Positions 1 to 11,841 of a DNA stretch of 52,810 nucleotides are shown here, piece by piece. Position numbers and translations under genes: made by a program. Below the pieces are notes generated by a model. The model had not been told where the DNA came from and did not search any database. It saw only the letters and a list, made by a program, of their open reading frames with translations. Position 1 is the stretch's first letter, and every line of letters starts with the position of its first letter. The DNA is from Gnetum montanum (lineage: Eukaryota; Streptophyta; Gnetopsida; Gnetales; Gnetaceae), in contig MNCI01035130.1 in assembly GCA_015680685.1 (NCBI GenBank), forward strand, positions 529,630 to 582,439, written 5' to 3'.

Positions 1-830
1 TATCAGGGAACATTGCTGCATCGAAGGCATTAACATCGGGCATGGTTATTATATTTTTGGTTGCAGGTTCCAGGGTGGATAAACTGATAATTGCCGATTT
101 GTTGCTGTGTTCTGTTTGTTATTTTTTACCGCCTAGAACAACTTTTAAAATGCATTCTCAGGCCTACAACTACCGTAAATATTGTGCCGTCTGTACCATG
201 CAATTTTTGCGATGACGTGAAAATCTTAGGGCTCCTCCTGTTATGGCAAAGCTTCATTTCTGAAAACCACGAGGGTTTCAGAACAGCACAGAATCTAGCA
301 GGGTTTGGCGACGCACAAGGGGGTTTTTGTGGCCCTGATCACCTATCACAGAGGCAGTCAACATTGCTTATATTTTGCTGCCCCAAAAAAAACGAAATGC
401 TGAAGTCTGTCCCTTTCTTTTTCCTCTGCGTTTTTTTGGTGACTACCGCAGCCGTGTTTTGCTTTTTCCTCTGCACGAATAATGTCGTGCTGATGTCTCT
501 GCCGCCCTCTCCATCGTTGCCTTCGGTCACGGTCTGCACTGCTACACCATTGCCCTCAATCGTGACCTGCAAAATGCTGGTGAATATTGCGGTCTCCCCA
601 GAGGCGCGATGCCTTGGTACCTTGCACTCATACCATGGTGAAAAATTCCGATTTTCTGCTTAATCTGTGCGATGTGTCCCAAAAGAAATCAATGTCTCCC
701 CTTTGGAACAGGGCTAAGGTTTATGCTTATCTTTTTATGGGAGAATTCATTAAAATCCCCATAGTGATTTCCATCTCTTTCTATTCTTCTTCTTTCTTTT
801 TTAAAAAATAAATGATAGAAACCAATACCT
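1..830. other. Unassigned GC-richer segment, no supported gene
   Basis: This stretch is visibly richer in G, C and CpG than the AT-rich DNA that follows. One plus-strand frame is open from about 3 to 213, and a 190-codon ORF runs from 91 to 663. The predicted proteins are rich in Cys, Phe and Leu, have no recognisable domain, and read like translated non-coding sequence. A pyrimidine-rich tract ending TTGCAG near 60-66 could be a splice acceptor, but nothing downstream confirms an exon. It could be the edge of a gene, a captured gene fragment or an LTR. I cannot choose between these. Confidence 0.3.
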
Positions 831-1284
831 TTCCCAATCACATCTTGCCATTTCAATATTTGTATTGTAATATTTTCTGAAAATCTCAACCATCTCATGT
901 CTCTGTTCCATACAATGGCTAAATGTACCAACAGTTAGGACCTTCATTTTCTCAAATCCACAATGCCTTCCCAAGAGGGACTATAATGAGAAGTGAGGTC
1001 TTCACATCCATTTCAACCTCCATCATTGAATCTAAACTATTCTTTTGGTAGGTAAGATAAATTTATAGTATTAACAAAATTTTCCAAATCATGGGAGTAA
1101 TGTTAATCTTTTTTTTATTATCATTAGTGAGTAGCTTTTCACTATAAATGGTCAAATCATCAAGCACTGAGCAGTAGGTAAAGGTAAGCATGGGATTTAG
1201 GGAATAAACTACCAATAAATTTAGCTTGTTAAATATTTTTTTTTATAGGTGCCAAAGAGTGAACACTTAAAAATTTCTCATTAG
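831..1284. other. Intergenic AT-rich stretch, nothing recognised
   Basis: AT-rich sequence with short poly-T runs and no coding signal that I can support. It leads into the gag region of gypsy copy A, and may be what is left of that element's leader. Confidence 0.4.
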
Positions 1285-3640
1285 CATTATCATGCTAATT
1301 ACTTTGAGTGGTTCGACCACATGGATGCAGTGGTCATGAAGGAGCTCAAAGCAATGGGCTATGGGCCTTTCATAAATCCCCACATTGATTGGTTCATCTA
1401 GGAGGAGGTCCTAGAATATTATTAGAACATTAATGAAGGCCGATCCTCATGAATGCTACTTGGTATCTTCCATCAAGAATACATCGATCAATTTTCAAGA
1501 TGTCATGCCAACAATCAACCAAATTACCTTTTAACTTCACCAATAATGGCTTTGACCAACAGGCCATGAGGATATATAATTCCAAGGATCCTGCTGTGGT
1601 CAAGTGTAGGTAGTCTTTGAGGCATAGGAGGTGATGCTCTAAGTTTTTGGTCATAAATGGAGATCACTATAACTACATTTGTGCCAAATTCTAGGTTGGC
1701 ATGTTGATTCCATGTGTAGAAGTAGAAGTCAAAAGGGAGTATTATTTCATATATTAAGATGGGAAGGAGTACATTCCTTTCTCATATGACCAAATACCCC
1801 TAATGGATGTATATGCTAGAATCCTATCTCATCTAATTGAGATGAATGAAGAGGACAAAAAGCATAGCTTAGAGGAGCAATAGGAAGAGGAGGATAAGTT
1901 TAGGGTAGCATCTAAGCCCAAAAACATCCTATGTGGGTTGTTCCAACAAGAAACGTCCAAGGACATAGTGCATTCCTCTATCCCCATTGTTTCCTCCATG
2001 GGCTAGATGCCACCATCCTCTACCTTTTCTTACCTAATCATGTTTGGATCCACACCAGTTATAACCATGTACTAGACATAATCGGTGCCCCATTCTACTA
2101 CATTTCACTTTGTCATGTCATTTTCCACCCAACCTCAGTCCCTACAACTTTCATTGGTGGTGTTTACCATTACCAATTCTCTAACCACTCAAGTGGGATC
2201 CATCATGGAACCATAAGCAACCCAGGGATCATACCCTCCCTTCATTTTATTTGTGCCTAAGATACTAGCACAAACATCATTCTCCTTGTTTGTCTCACTA
2301 ACCATGATAATAACACAACCTCTCCCATTCACGCTACAATCAATAATAATGGCCATATGCCTTCTAATAAACACCACAACCATTCATTCAAATGCCACAA
2401 CCAATAGGGGCATCAGAAGGCCTAGATCAAGCCTTCCAAATTATCCAAGACCTAATGGAGGAATCAAAGAGGCTTAAGGCCACTACATCTCAAAGCATCA
2501 AGATCACTGACTTTTACTAGGGTGATCACATCAGTCTTATGGTGCCACCCCTAACACTTTCTCTTCGTGTCCCTATCCCTTAATTTACAAAATACAATAG
2601 CAAAGGTTATCCTAATGCTCACCTGATAACCTTTCACTTGGAATGCCTATTTCTACAACCCTATCTGCATACAATTATGAGAATGTTTCCTATGTCCTGA
2701 TAGGAAAAGTTCTTAACTGGTACCATGTCCTACCGAGAGGATTTATATCCTCTCTTTAAGAATTAATATTGCAATTTGTTAACCATTTCAAGTATAACTT
2801 GAAACCTGATACCACACTTGATCAACTAATGAAGGTCAAGTAAGGATCCCTTGAGAGTAGGTGCAGAAGTTCATTCAACATTAGAACACTTTGCTTAAGG
2901 AAATACCAAAATTGATAGTTGAAATGCACCTCTTAGCTATCTTCAAGAGGGTGGTTATTGACTTCATTAAGTTAAAATTATATTATCTTAACCCATGGTC
3001 TCTTATTCAAGCCTTTTCCTAGACTAAGAACATAGAGGATGTCATAGAGGTTAGCCATGATCCTACATACCTAGGGTATTAAAATCAACATGCACAAAAG
3101 GATTAGAAAGACTGTAGGAAAAACAATGTGATAGTAGCAACTGTGACCAAGGAGAATAAGTCAACTAACCAGGGGCCAAAGACTAACCAACCCAAGGCCC
3201 CTGCTACCACTAATAACAACCAATCCTCAACCTCTAGGGCCATTTCATCGATCATTTCTAGGTTTAAATTTACATAATAGGACTGTTCTAAGTATACCAT
3301 GTTACCCCTTAAGCTATCAGAGCTTTTAGATCAACTATTGAAGTGATAGAATCCAATATAAACAAATGACTGAGAATTCTTGTAAGAGGTATGAGAGGTT
3401 ATGTGAAATAGATAAGGACCTTACTCAAGCAAACAAAGATGACCCTCCAATTCCCAAGTACTTTAAACTTGACTATTTCTACAACTATCACTAATTGATG
3501 GGTCACAACAATGACTTCTACCTCATGTTGAAGGATGACCTGGAAAAAATAATAGATAAGGATGAACTGGTATTAGACACTTCAAACTTTTTCAAGCCTT
3601 AGAATCAACTGATGCATGTATACAAGGACCCATTGAATGC
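1285..3640 (+). pseudogene. gag: Ty3/gypsy copy A gag, broken
   Basis: Remnant of a retrotransposon capsid (gag) gene. The N-terminal part (about 1285-1900) matches, codon for codon in many places, the corresponding parts of copies B (26650 on) and C (37980 on). A Pro/Met/Gln-rich linker follows. The capsid core is at about 2600-3075, where the motif NAHLITFHLECLF and the later YHVLPRG-like stretch mark the Retrotrans_gag fold. A knuckle-like segment lies at about 3466-3560. The frame is interrupted many times, mostly by TAG where CAG is expected, plus a few frameshifts. No start codon can be assigned because the 5' end is eroded. Family assignment is firm; the exact ends are not. Confidence 0.8.
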
Positions 3641-4399
3641 CAACAAAATCCCATATACAATAGTAGCCTTTAACTTCCATAATGATCAAAGGCTTGTGAC
3701 AGAATCATTTGTGATTTAGGTGCCTCCTCATAACAAAAGGTATCCTTCAGCTTTTGCTAGCTCAAGATCCCCTTCTATTGTAAGGGTACCATCACTAGTG
3801 CCCCACAAAGAGCCCTTTATGATTAGAGTGCCCTAGCCCATTCCAACCAAATCTATCCATGCAACAGAGCAACAACTCCCCATGGTGGCTAATGCAATGT
3901 CTTCTTCCTCACAATTAACTAAAAATAATAAGAAATCTCCAACCAAACAATGGAAGAAGGCTACAAAAAAAGACAAGAACAAAAATGATAAGCAAGCCTA
4001 GGGAAAAAAGGGAGTGGGTTCTTTAAAGCCCACTCCCATCTCATCTATTTCCATAACCTCCACAACCCAGGCTACCTCAATGAGTAAACCATAGGAGGAA
4101 CCTAAACCTTAAGAGGAAAAGAAAGAGGCTAGGCCACAACAACAAACTAAATACAAATTTTTCACTTTGGGGTGTATAGAGGATGTTAGAAACAACAAAT
4201 TAATGACCAATAACAAACATTTCCTTAACATGATGGAATAGGTCAGGTAATTGCTTAAGCAAAAGAACACAACCCTAAGCTTATATGACCTAATCATGAC
4301 TAACGCTACTCACTGTGAGGCATTGGTTTAGATGTTGATCTATATTCCTATTAGGAAGGACATGCCCACTAATGAAGAGTCTATCCATGTAGTGATGCT

Positions 4400-5138
4400 A
4401 CCCTATTCACATAGGTAATCAAAGTCAACATCACTAGTGTTTCATGATAGCAAAATCAAGACAAACCTCCAAAATGGCAAGGCAACCAAGGCATCCCTCT
4501 TCATAACCATACAATTTAGACAATACAAAGTACATTAGCTACATTTAGATGATGGTCTAGCAACCAATGTCATACCTTATACCATTGTTAAGCACTAAGG
4601 CCTAATAGAAGAAATGCAACATACATTGACTTCAATCCTTAAATCCTTTAATGGATTGCAAGTTGTAGTCAAAGGCTTTATTTCTCTAGATTTTATGGCT
4701 AGGAAATAGTACCCCATAATGGAAAATTTCTTGGTGGTAGAAGAAATACTAGGATTCAACCTCATTCTATGAAGGCCTTAGTTGGCTCAATTGTGAGATG
4801 TATCTTCACCTATTCACCAAGAAATTCACCTACCTTATGAGGGAGGTGAAATGATTATCCACTATGATAGTGTGGTCCCTTGAGCTATTAACAAAATCAA
4901 TATAGAATAAGGATTTGAAGTGAAGTTTCAGAAGGAAACTCCTACCATTGGCCACAAAATTGAAGAGGCCAATAAAGTAAAAGAGGCCAAAGTAAACAAC
5001 AATGAACCCATCAATGCACTATGGGGAGAGCTCCCCTTCAACATTGTCAGTGAAGGAGATGGAGAATATAAATTGGTGTAAAATACATTGTATACATTTC
5101 CTAATATCTCAAAGATTAGGAAACACTTGCACAAGTGA
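4400..5138 (+). pseudogene. pro: Copy A retropepsin and conserved C-terminal tail
   Basis: End of the gag-protease frame. The aspartic-protease flap region is readable at about 4540-4580 as LDDGLATNVIPYTIVK, which corresponds to the D-x-G...N-x-x-P pattern of Tat-type gypsy proteases. It continues through a FMARK-like and an LRRP (usually LGRP) segment near 4690-4780. A tail with EIHLPYEGGEMIIH and ELPFNIVSEGDGEYKL then runs to a TGA at 5136-5138. Copies B and C end at the equivalent residue, so this stop looks ancestral. No reverse transcriptase follows before the antisense gene begins on the other strand. Confidence 0.75.
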
Positions 5139-5799
5139 TATATGCTCATGATCTTCCTTATATCCTATGCGCTTGTAACCTTGTAACTATATGTACCTAT
5201 AGCTTAATAGCCTAGTCTATACTTTACTTATTTGTGTTATCTCATTTTTCTCTACATTAAATTTAAATTTTCTTGTAGTTTAAAGTTCACTTTGGGGGTT
5301 GAATTTCTTTTACTTTTAAAGTCTTTTCTTTTCTTTTCTTTTTGCTCAAAAACCATCGAGAAACCTCGTAAAAAAAATTAAAACTGAAAAACATAAAAAT
5401 TTTAAAATACAAAATGACCAAAAAATATGTTTTCTTTTACATATCTCCATGGCTCACCATGGTCTTAAACTAGCAAATAGCACATGGCCCACAATGGCCT
5501 AAAACTAGAAAACACCTTACAACTCATTTTCGTTTCAATTTACAACCTTGTTTTCTAGCCAATTCTGCCATTTTTATCATGTTATGACCAAGTTTAGCCA
5601 ACGTAGCCTCAAAACATAGATTACAATGTATAACTATAACATGGGAAAAACCAAGATGCTAGAACATTATAACTAGAATGAAAATTGAAACTTAAAATTA
5701 AAATTAAAATTAAAACATCTACATCATAACCATAGCCACATAATGTGGAAAAAATGTTGAAATAATAAATTTTCAAATAATTAACTATTTTGGCTAGCA
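5139..5799. repeat. Non-coding spacer with CCATGG/TAAAACTAG repeats (copy A)
   Basis: AT-rich spacer between gag-protease and the antisense gene. At about 5440-5520 there are two degenerate units of the pattern CCATGGCNCACCATGG...TNAAACTAG(C/A)AA. The same pattern sits in the equivalent place in copies B and C. A TTAAAA microsatellite lies at about 5693-5717 and a TTTTC run at 5324-5342. Confidence 0.65.
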
Positions 5800-5937
5800 C
5801 TAGCCATACATCATCATCAAAATGAAAGCAAAATAATTGAAACTGAAAGGCAATTGATGGAAGTAAGGAGCATCTGTAGGAGGGGATGGGGGATCATCTT
5901 CACCTTCACCATTAGGGCCACTGCCATCATCTATTTC
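5800..5937 (-). pseudogene. Antisense element gene, last exon (copy A)
   Basis: Minus-strand exon beginning after the acceptor CACAG at 5938-5942 and ending at a TAG at 5800-5802. Its first part reads as an acidic Ser/Pro/Gly-rich tail (EIDDGSGPNGEGEDDPPSPP). This matches the last exon of copy B (SGPSGD...DAPLPP) and, more loosely, that of copy C (ATGPSR...PPLD). No known domain is visible. Its place after a 108-bp intron matches copy C. Confidence 0.55.
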
Positions 5938-6045
5938 CTGTGACATTACAACACAAAACTAATCAATAATTAGTGCACATCAAAACAAAATAAATAACTT
6001 AAGAAAATATAAAATATAATAAAACTAAAGCTAAAACAAGAAAAC

Positions 6046-6767
6046 CTAAGATGGTTTCGGGGCCACATGTTCCATAGGGAAGTTCTAAAGACCAACCTCT
6101 AGATGGTGGAAAAGTTGATCTTCAAACATGTTAGCTTAGTCTATGTCCTAAAGATTAATACCCATGAGGATATTACTCTTGTTAATATCACTCCATGTAG
6201 ATGGATCATGCAAAAATGTGGTGGTAGTTACCTCCCATGAGGTAGTAGTCATCTGGCAAGTAGGGAAATTGGCTACAACCACACTCTTGGCAAACATCTT
6301 ATAAGCTTCGTCTACATTGATGCCCATCATGAACAACTCTAGTCACCAACACTCTGTGGACTTCTCCTATAACCATTTGAGGTAGGCATCCCACTAGGCC
6401 TTATACATCCTCTTGTTATCCTTTTCTATGTGACCCCACTCAAGAACCCAAGCATAATAATCCTTCCACTCACTGGCCTTGTAGTTTATGAGAACAATTT
6501 GAAGCTTTTGTTCTACCACCTCTCTGGCAAGGGTAACCTTGTAATCGATCAAATTCTAATAAAATTCCCAAGTTATCTTCTTTGTGCACATGGAGTCACA
6601 ATTAGACATGTGGGCCTCTATGAAGTCCTTGCATTCCTTGAGGTCTTTCACCTCCTTCATCAGATTTTGGTTCTCCCTCAATGCCACAACTTGTTCCCAT
6701 AGGAATTCATTGAAACATCTACATTTCCACAATGACCTAGCATAAGAGAGTGCACATCTAGTGGTTC
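6046..6767 (-). pseudogene. Antisense element gene, penultimate exon (copy A)
   Basis: Minus-strand exon read from 6767 down to the splice donor CTTAG|GTTTTC at 6045/6046. One frame stays readable for about 230 codons. It is broken only by stops that single C-to-T changes would make from CAG, CAA or CGA. The N-terminal part is coiled-coil-like (EQVVALRENQNLMKEVKDLK). It is followed by SEWKDYYAWVLEW and DAYLKWL, which align with KDWKDYSAKVY and NMYLKWY of copy C. The 5' side is cut off by the copia F LTR. The function is unknown. The coiled coil suggests a structural or oligomeric protein, which is an inference. Confidence 0.7.
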
Positions 6768-7768
6768 CCCACCTTGGTTACATCCACACTTGAAGGGTAG
6801 AATCTTTGCATACCTCCAAACTTTGTTTTTCAAAAAATGTGATTTGAAGGGTACCACACCCTATACAAGCTTTGAGCTTTACACTAGAGTGTTTCATCAT
6901 TATGAAACCACTCAATCCCACAAGGTCCCAGCAAGCTTAGAATATGGATTTAAGGATCCCACAACCTTTACAAAATTGAGCTCCAGTCGAGAGCATTTTG
7001 ATGTTGCAAAATCACTCAACCCCATAAGGTTCCAACAAGCTCAATGTGGATGCCTTCTTGCAAGAAGCACATCAATCCCATAGCGCTACAAGAAAAAGAT
7101 AAAGAAACAAGGAAAGAATGTAACTAACTTTACAAATCCTTGTCATTGAAGCTCAAGCCAACATACAACCAAGAAAATGATGTTACAATGAAGAACAAAA
7201 ATACAATAGCATATATAATACAATGATTGATCTTATGTGAACAATTATTGCATGATTCCCAAGATTTTGGTATCTTCTTATAGCATCAAAGTTTCCAAAA
7301 ACTCCTTGGAATTCATGCAACGACTACCAAATAGCTAGTGTAGATGTCTCCTTTGAAGTTCAGACATCTACCTGAGATTGGCCTCAATTCAAGAGAGACG
7401 TCTCACTAGAAAATGGGACATCTTCTATTGGACGTCTCTAGGGAGAGGTCAACTTTGAGATAGATATGTCTACTATTTTTGAAAGATGTCTTCTTATCTT
7501 TTAGACTCTATCTTCTAAGGATTTCTCTTATCAATTTTCCTTCTTGCCAATCGTTAGAGCATCTTCCTTTGATTTGTTGCCTTTGTTTTTATCCATGGTC
7601 TCATCTTTGCCCATGTAATCTTCACTTTGTCATCTCATTTTAGATCTTATTTTCTTGATTTCTAAGATCTCATGTGAAGTTCTTATTCATGTCATACAAA
7701 TACATTATGCATAATAAACATTCTATGTTCTCCATTTTTAAAGGTTTTTACCTACCAAAAGGTCAACA
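6768..7768 (-). mobile_element. Copia F 3' LTR, truncated at its end
   Basis: About 1 kb of sequence closely matching 20345-21335 in the same orientation, read as a minus-strand LTR starting TGTTGACC at 7768. About 80 bp at the other end are missing: homology begins near 6768 at CTTGGTTACATCCACAC. It carries several ACGT-type motifs, including GAGACGTCTC at 7395-7404. The 142-codon-scale ORFs here, such as 6790-7083, are LTR sequence and not genes. Confidence 0.8.
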
Positions 7769-7795
7769 ATATCTCACTTTTAGTGATGTCCAAAA
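7769..7795 (-). other. Polypurine tract next to copia F 3' LTR
   Basis: On the minus strand the sequence reads GACATCACTAAAAGTGAGAT directly before the LTR start. This is a degraded form of the purine-rich primer for plus-strand synthesis that SIRE/Maximus-type copia elements place before TTGTTG. It fixes the orientation of copia F. Confidence 0.6.
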
Positions 7796-8660
7796 CTTAA
7801 GAAAATGGGTTAGTAGATCCCAAAATCAATTGAGCTAAAGGTGATCAAGGATTGAAAAAGTACATCCTAAATACAATACACAACTCATTAGTCATTTAGG
7901 CACTTCTGAATTTTTGAATCAGGAAATTTATGATCAAGAATCTAGAAACAAGAGTATTAATACCATTATAATTTCAAATTTGTTAAAATATATCTATCAA
8001 GCACATTCATAATACTATTATCATTTAATAGTAATTTTGCTTATGACACTTGTTCAAATATATCCATAAGATCATAATCATATTCCAAGGCATCACATTT
8101 ATATCATGAACACATATGATATCTAAGATATGATCACCATAGTTATGGATCAATCACATAAGATATGCAAGATAATCATTAAATTATCCCCCTTTTGGAC
8201 ATCATAAAAAGGAGTGGAGCCTTACAACTACCAATAAGATAGATCAAAAGATAGTTAAAGAATGCAAAATCTTCATCTAGGTAAGACCTCATAAAAAATT
8301 TCTCAATACATTTCCATAAACATAGAACTTTCATATGAATAAGTACATACATAAATTATAAAAGATATAGCAATTTTTAGATCAAGAGATAAAGTAGTTT
8401 CTAAGATGATTGCATTAAGCACATGTATCTGAGAGGAGCTTAAGGTATATTATCCATTTATTTTCAAAACTTCCTAATAGGCTTTCATAATTTTAAAATA
8501 GAAGTGTGAATACTTCATCTTGCTTTAATAAGAATTATTTAACAGTACAAGAATTAAATACTCAAATATATATTAATAGTATCTCAATGATGTAGTATTA
8601 TCATAGAGATATATTCAAATGAATTCTAGATGCTTGCACAATTAATCATCACTCTTAGTG
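7796..8660. other. AT-rich 3' internal remnant of copia F
   Basis: No coding frame is recognisable. Near 8188-8203 the minus strand reads GATGTCCAAAAGGGGGATAA, a second polypurine-tract-like string. Either the tract is duplicated or another element end lies here. The rest is AT-rich and unassigned. Confidence 0.4.
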
Positions 8661-9090
8661 TTACGATCGAAAACCTTGATTCCTATAAGAAAACCAAGGA
8701 TCCTTAGTGCAAGTAGTTCCCCAACCCCAAATCCCGAGGTCCTCCATAGGAGAAATGGGATTTGAGGAATCCTAGCTAGTCTAGCAAATCAACCAACGAT
8801 TTATGAGATGCGAAACATGGCAATATAAATATATCTAAATAATGCATAAAAAAGAATTTTTTTTGAACACAAAACTCAAAACTTAAGACTTTATTAAGAG
8901 AGACTTATAAATAAGATAGAGAAATGTGTACAAATGATGCCTAGATGAGGGAAAAGGAAATTGACTTGTGCAACAGTTCAAAGCCCATTGAAGCTGATGT
9001 GATCTACTCCATGATCTAGGTGCAAAGACACTCATGATGCTATCAAACCTTCCTTCAATGCTACAACCTTGCATGGTATAAAAACCTTAT
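8661..9090. other. Unassigned segment downstream of D gag
   Basis: A stretch with some CpG (TGTTACGATCG at 8660) and an A-rich region with AATAA-type signals. It starts TG and has CA followed by TGGTAT near 9073, so it superficially resembles a short LTR with a primer site. No second copy, matching duplicated target or extended primer match is visible. I leave it unassigned. Confidence 0.25.
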
Positions 9091-9109
9091 TCCTAAAAAA
9101 ACAAATAAA

Positions 9110-10429
9110 CTGTAACCTTTATTCTTATCTCTTCTATTTGGCTCAAAAGCTTTTCTCTTAGTAGATGGATTAGTAATAACATTTGGGGGTCTAGAAGTAG
9201 TTAATCTTTCTTTTAATCAGAGACTATCCATTTTCCTCATTATTATTACATTCTTCATTTGAAGACATATCTTCTTCAGAACTTGATAGAGAAGAAGTAT
9301 TGCTAGATCCATTGTTAGAAGATTTACTTGCATAATGAAAGTTGGACATAATAAGGTCACTTTCATCCTCATCTTCTGCTAACTTAGTGTCTTGATGTTT
9401 ATGCTTTCTATTTTTCCTTTCTTCCTTGATATTAACTCTGGCCAAGACTTTTTCAAGCTTCACTATTTTATTAGACATATCTCTCATTAATTGTCCTTTT
9501 TTAGATTCTACTCTTTCATGTTCTTGCTCTATCTTAACCTAAGATGGACCTAGTAAAGCTTTAAATTGAGAAAAATCTTGCATAGGAATCATAACTCTTT
9601 CTTCTCTTTTTTGAATTACAATATTTTCTTCAGGATTCAAGTTCAACTATTTTTCTATCTGTATAGCGTCACTAAAGTAGTCATTTAGTGTAGTTAAGTT
9701 TGGAGTTCTCCTTAACCAAATTGAAATGTTGGGGTTGACAGCCTTAAGGTAAGTTTCCTTAAGCATTTCTTCTGATGGCCTATATTGCCTTTGAAAGAGT
9801 CCACAAATTCGTTGAAACTTAATGTTGAAATCTCTAATTGACTCTTTAACTCCTTGCTTAGCTTGTATTAGCCCACAGTATAGTTGTTGTTGATCTAATT
9901 GATTACCAAACTGGGCTAAGAAAAGATTCTTCATGTCATCCCAACTTGTAATACTATTACTTGGTAAGTTTGAATACCAAATCTGAGCCATATCCTTTAG
10001 ATTTGATACAAACAACCTACAAGCTTGATCTTGATGTTGAATATTTGCATGAGCTAAAGCTAACTCAAACATGTGAATATATTCTTCAGCTAAATAAGCT
10101 TTTCCAGGAATAAAAGGCTCAGGCAAATATTTGTAAACTACCTTAGGAATATCATTGTAATTTTGAAATCCTAATGGTGTAACTCCTTGCCAAGGATTTG
10201 CCATCCTATTCCTTTGAAATGTTGAACTCTTAGACTTTCTAGATCTTCTCTTACGAATTGATAAACCAGAGATAATGGGTGATCTTCTTGATCTTCTAGT
10301 TTTCACTCCACTACTTGTTCCCAATTCAGAAACTTTCTTTTGTTCTTCTTCTGATGAAGAATCAGTCTTAGAATCTAGAATATCTTTTGAAACTTTGAAA
10401 CTTTCCAAACTATGAAATTTCTTGGTCAT
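9110..10429 (-). pseudogene. gag: Gypsy element D gag, nearly intact
   Basis: Minus-strand capsid gene. A 260-codon ORF (10429-9647) is uninterrupted. It has a Ser/Glu- and Arg/Ser-rich N-terminus, then a Retrotrans_gag core at about residues 120-230 with ACRLFVSNLKDMAQIWYSNL and a downstream LKETYLKAVNP. After a single TAG, the same frame continues through MIPMQDFSQFKALLG. After a second TAG it continues into a Lys/Glu- and Ser/Asn-rich tail (to about 9220), and then shifts frame (TTSRPPNVITNP) to about 9110. The start ATG lies about 90 bp inside the primer site, as expected for gag. It is the least decayed coding sequence in the window. No protease or polymerase follows, so D is either truncated or a gag-only element. 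Confidence 0.8.
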
Positions 10430-10521
10430 GAACTGAAAATAGTATCTAATTCTTAAGCCTTACAAATAATTGTTGATGTACTAAAAGTATAAGGCTTATG
10501 AACCTAGAGGCTTAATTTTCA

Positions 10522-10539
10522 GCCCTCCTTCTAGCGCCA
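10522..10539 (-). promoter_or_regulatory. Primer-binding site of element D
   Basis: Minus strand TGGCGCTAGAAGGAGGG, starting TGG as expected for pairing with a tRNA CCA end. It sits 7 bp inside the LTR end. The same core recurs in copies B (25873-25889) and C (37340-37358). I cannot name the tRNA. It is not the initiator Met site (TGGTATCAGAGC) used by the copia elements here. Confidence 0.65.
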
Positions 10540-11765
10540 AAAGAACTGTTGGCGACCGTTTGGGACGCGACCGCCAACGAGTGTCCTCGAACAGGATTTA
10601 GGTGCCTGCTGGTCTCTGGCAACACCAAGGCCCAGATACCTCCAAATAAACTCAGTAGTTAATGTGAGTATGTGTGTGTGCTGTTGCGGCGTGCGGTTGT
10701 GAGAAATGTAACGATTGCGTTGTGTGTAAACTACAAATGACTTACTTTAAAGAGATTCAGCCAACTTTGCCAAGTACTGTGAGTTCTTGAAAATTTCCTA
10801 TTTTGTTCAACTGCCTAGTCTACGCGGTCCTTATAATACCTACTTGTAACAAATAAAATTTTGCAAAAACATTTGAGCACAACTCCGCAATCTACTCCTA
10901 ATTTTCCCCAGAGAAAGAGATAGTTCCACAAGAAAACTAGAAATAGAGCAAGATTCGATGGAAATAAGCAGAAAAGAAAAGAAAGCAGATTTGTGTAGAC
11001 CTCAAATATTTAAACAAGGTAAAATGACACGAGTAAACACTTCGCAATAAAGCTATCCCAAATTCAATATCTACGAATTGTTCAAACTTCCAAGGCTCAA
11101 ACAAGCAATATCTTCAAGACAATCCTATTATGCTACCAAAAATTGCTGCGTAAACTACCACGTACGAGACTCCATTTTGACTAGATAATAGATGTCAACG
11201 ATTGCATTCAAACAGAACCTTTAAAAGACTTGACAATTTCTGATTGAAATACCACGAGAATTCACTTTAAAGATAAAAAGAAGCTATTCTGGTCCCATCA
11301 AAATACCAAAGATTTTCTGAACCCTCTCGACTACTGAATTGTTCAACGGCGTGACTACAAACAGAGGCTCTCTTACAACAATCCCAATAGCAGTTCCCAC
11401 ACGTTGCACAATAACGAAATTTACTACTAAAATGCTCTTAAGGCTTTTAAACACAAGCGCTTCTATGGAAAAATTTTAATAGAAATTTCTATCGTGCAAC
11501 AAGAACAATAAGAGCAATCTAAAAATCCCAAAATTACTTGCCAAGCATGATACTATCTAAACCACTAGCTAAACAATTTAAACAAAATAAAAAACAATAA
11601 GCATAACTCATAGGACTATGACAAAGAGGCTGAAATCCTTTCTTTAGCAAGTCATCTTACAAGCAATCTTTCACAATTTCTTCTTTACAATGCTCTTCCA
11701 GAGCTCCAAAGTGTGTCTCCAAGTGTCCCAGTGTGTGATGTGATCCTCTTCTTACCCCTGAAGCC

Positions 11766-11773
11766 TTTTTATA
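11766..11773 (-). promoter_or_regulatory. TATA box in D LTR
   Basis: Minus strand TTATAAAAAGGC, about 440 bp inside the LTR start, followed by a CpG-containing 5' transcript region. The position fits a U3/R promoter. Confidence 0.5.
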
Positions 11774-11841
11774 AGGTTCAAAAGGTAGTTACATATTTCA
11801 AAATATCTTAGCTAACTTCTCTCCCAAGTAAGGAAGTTATA

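Noticed and set aside
91-663. 190-codon ORF as a gene
   Set aside because: Low-complexity Cys/Phe/Leu composition, no domain, and overlapping open frames on both strands. Open length alone is not enough.
9073-9085. TGGTATAAAAACC as a copia primer site after a short LTR
   Set aside because: Only the first six bases match the Met tRNA site, no gag follows on that strand, and no second LTR copy exists.
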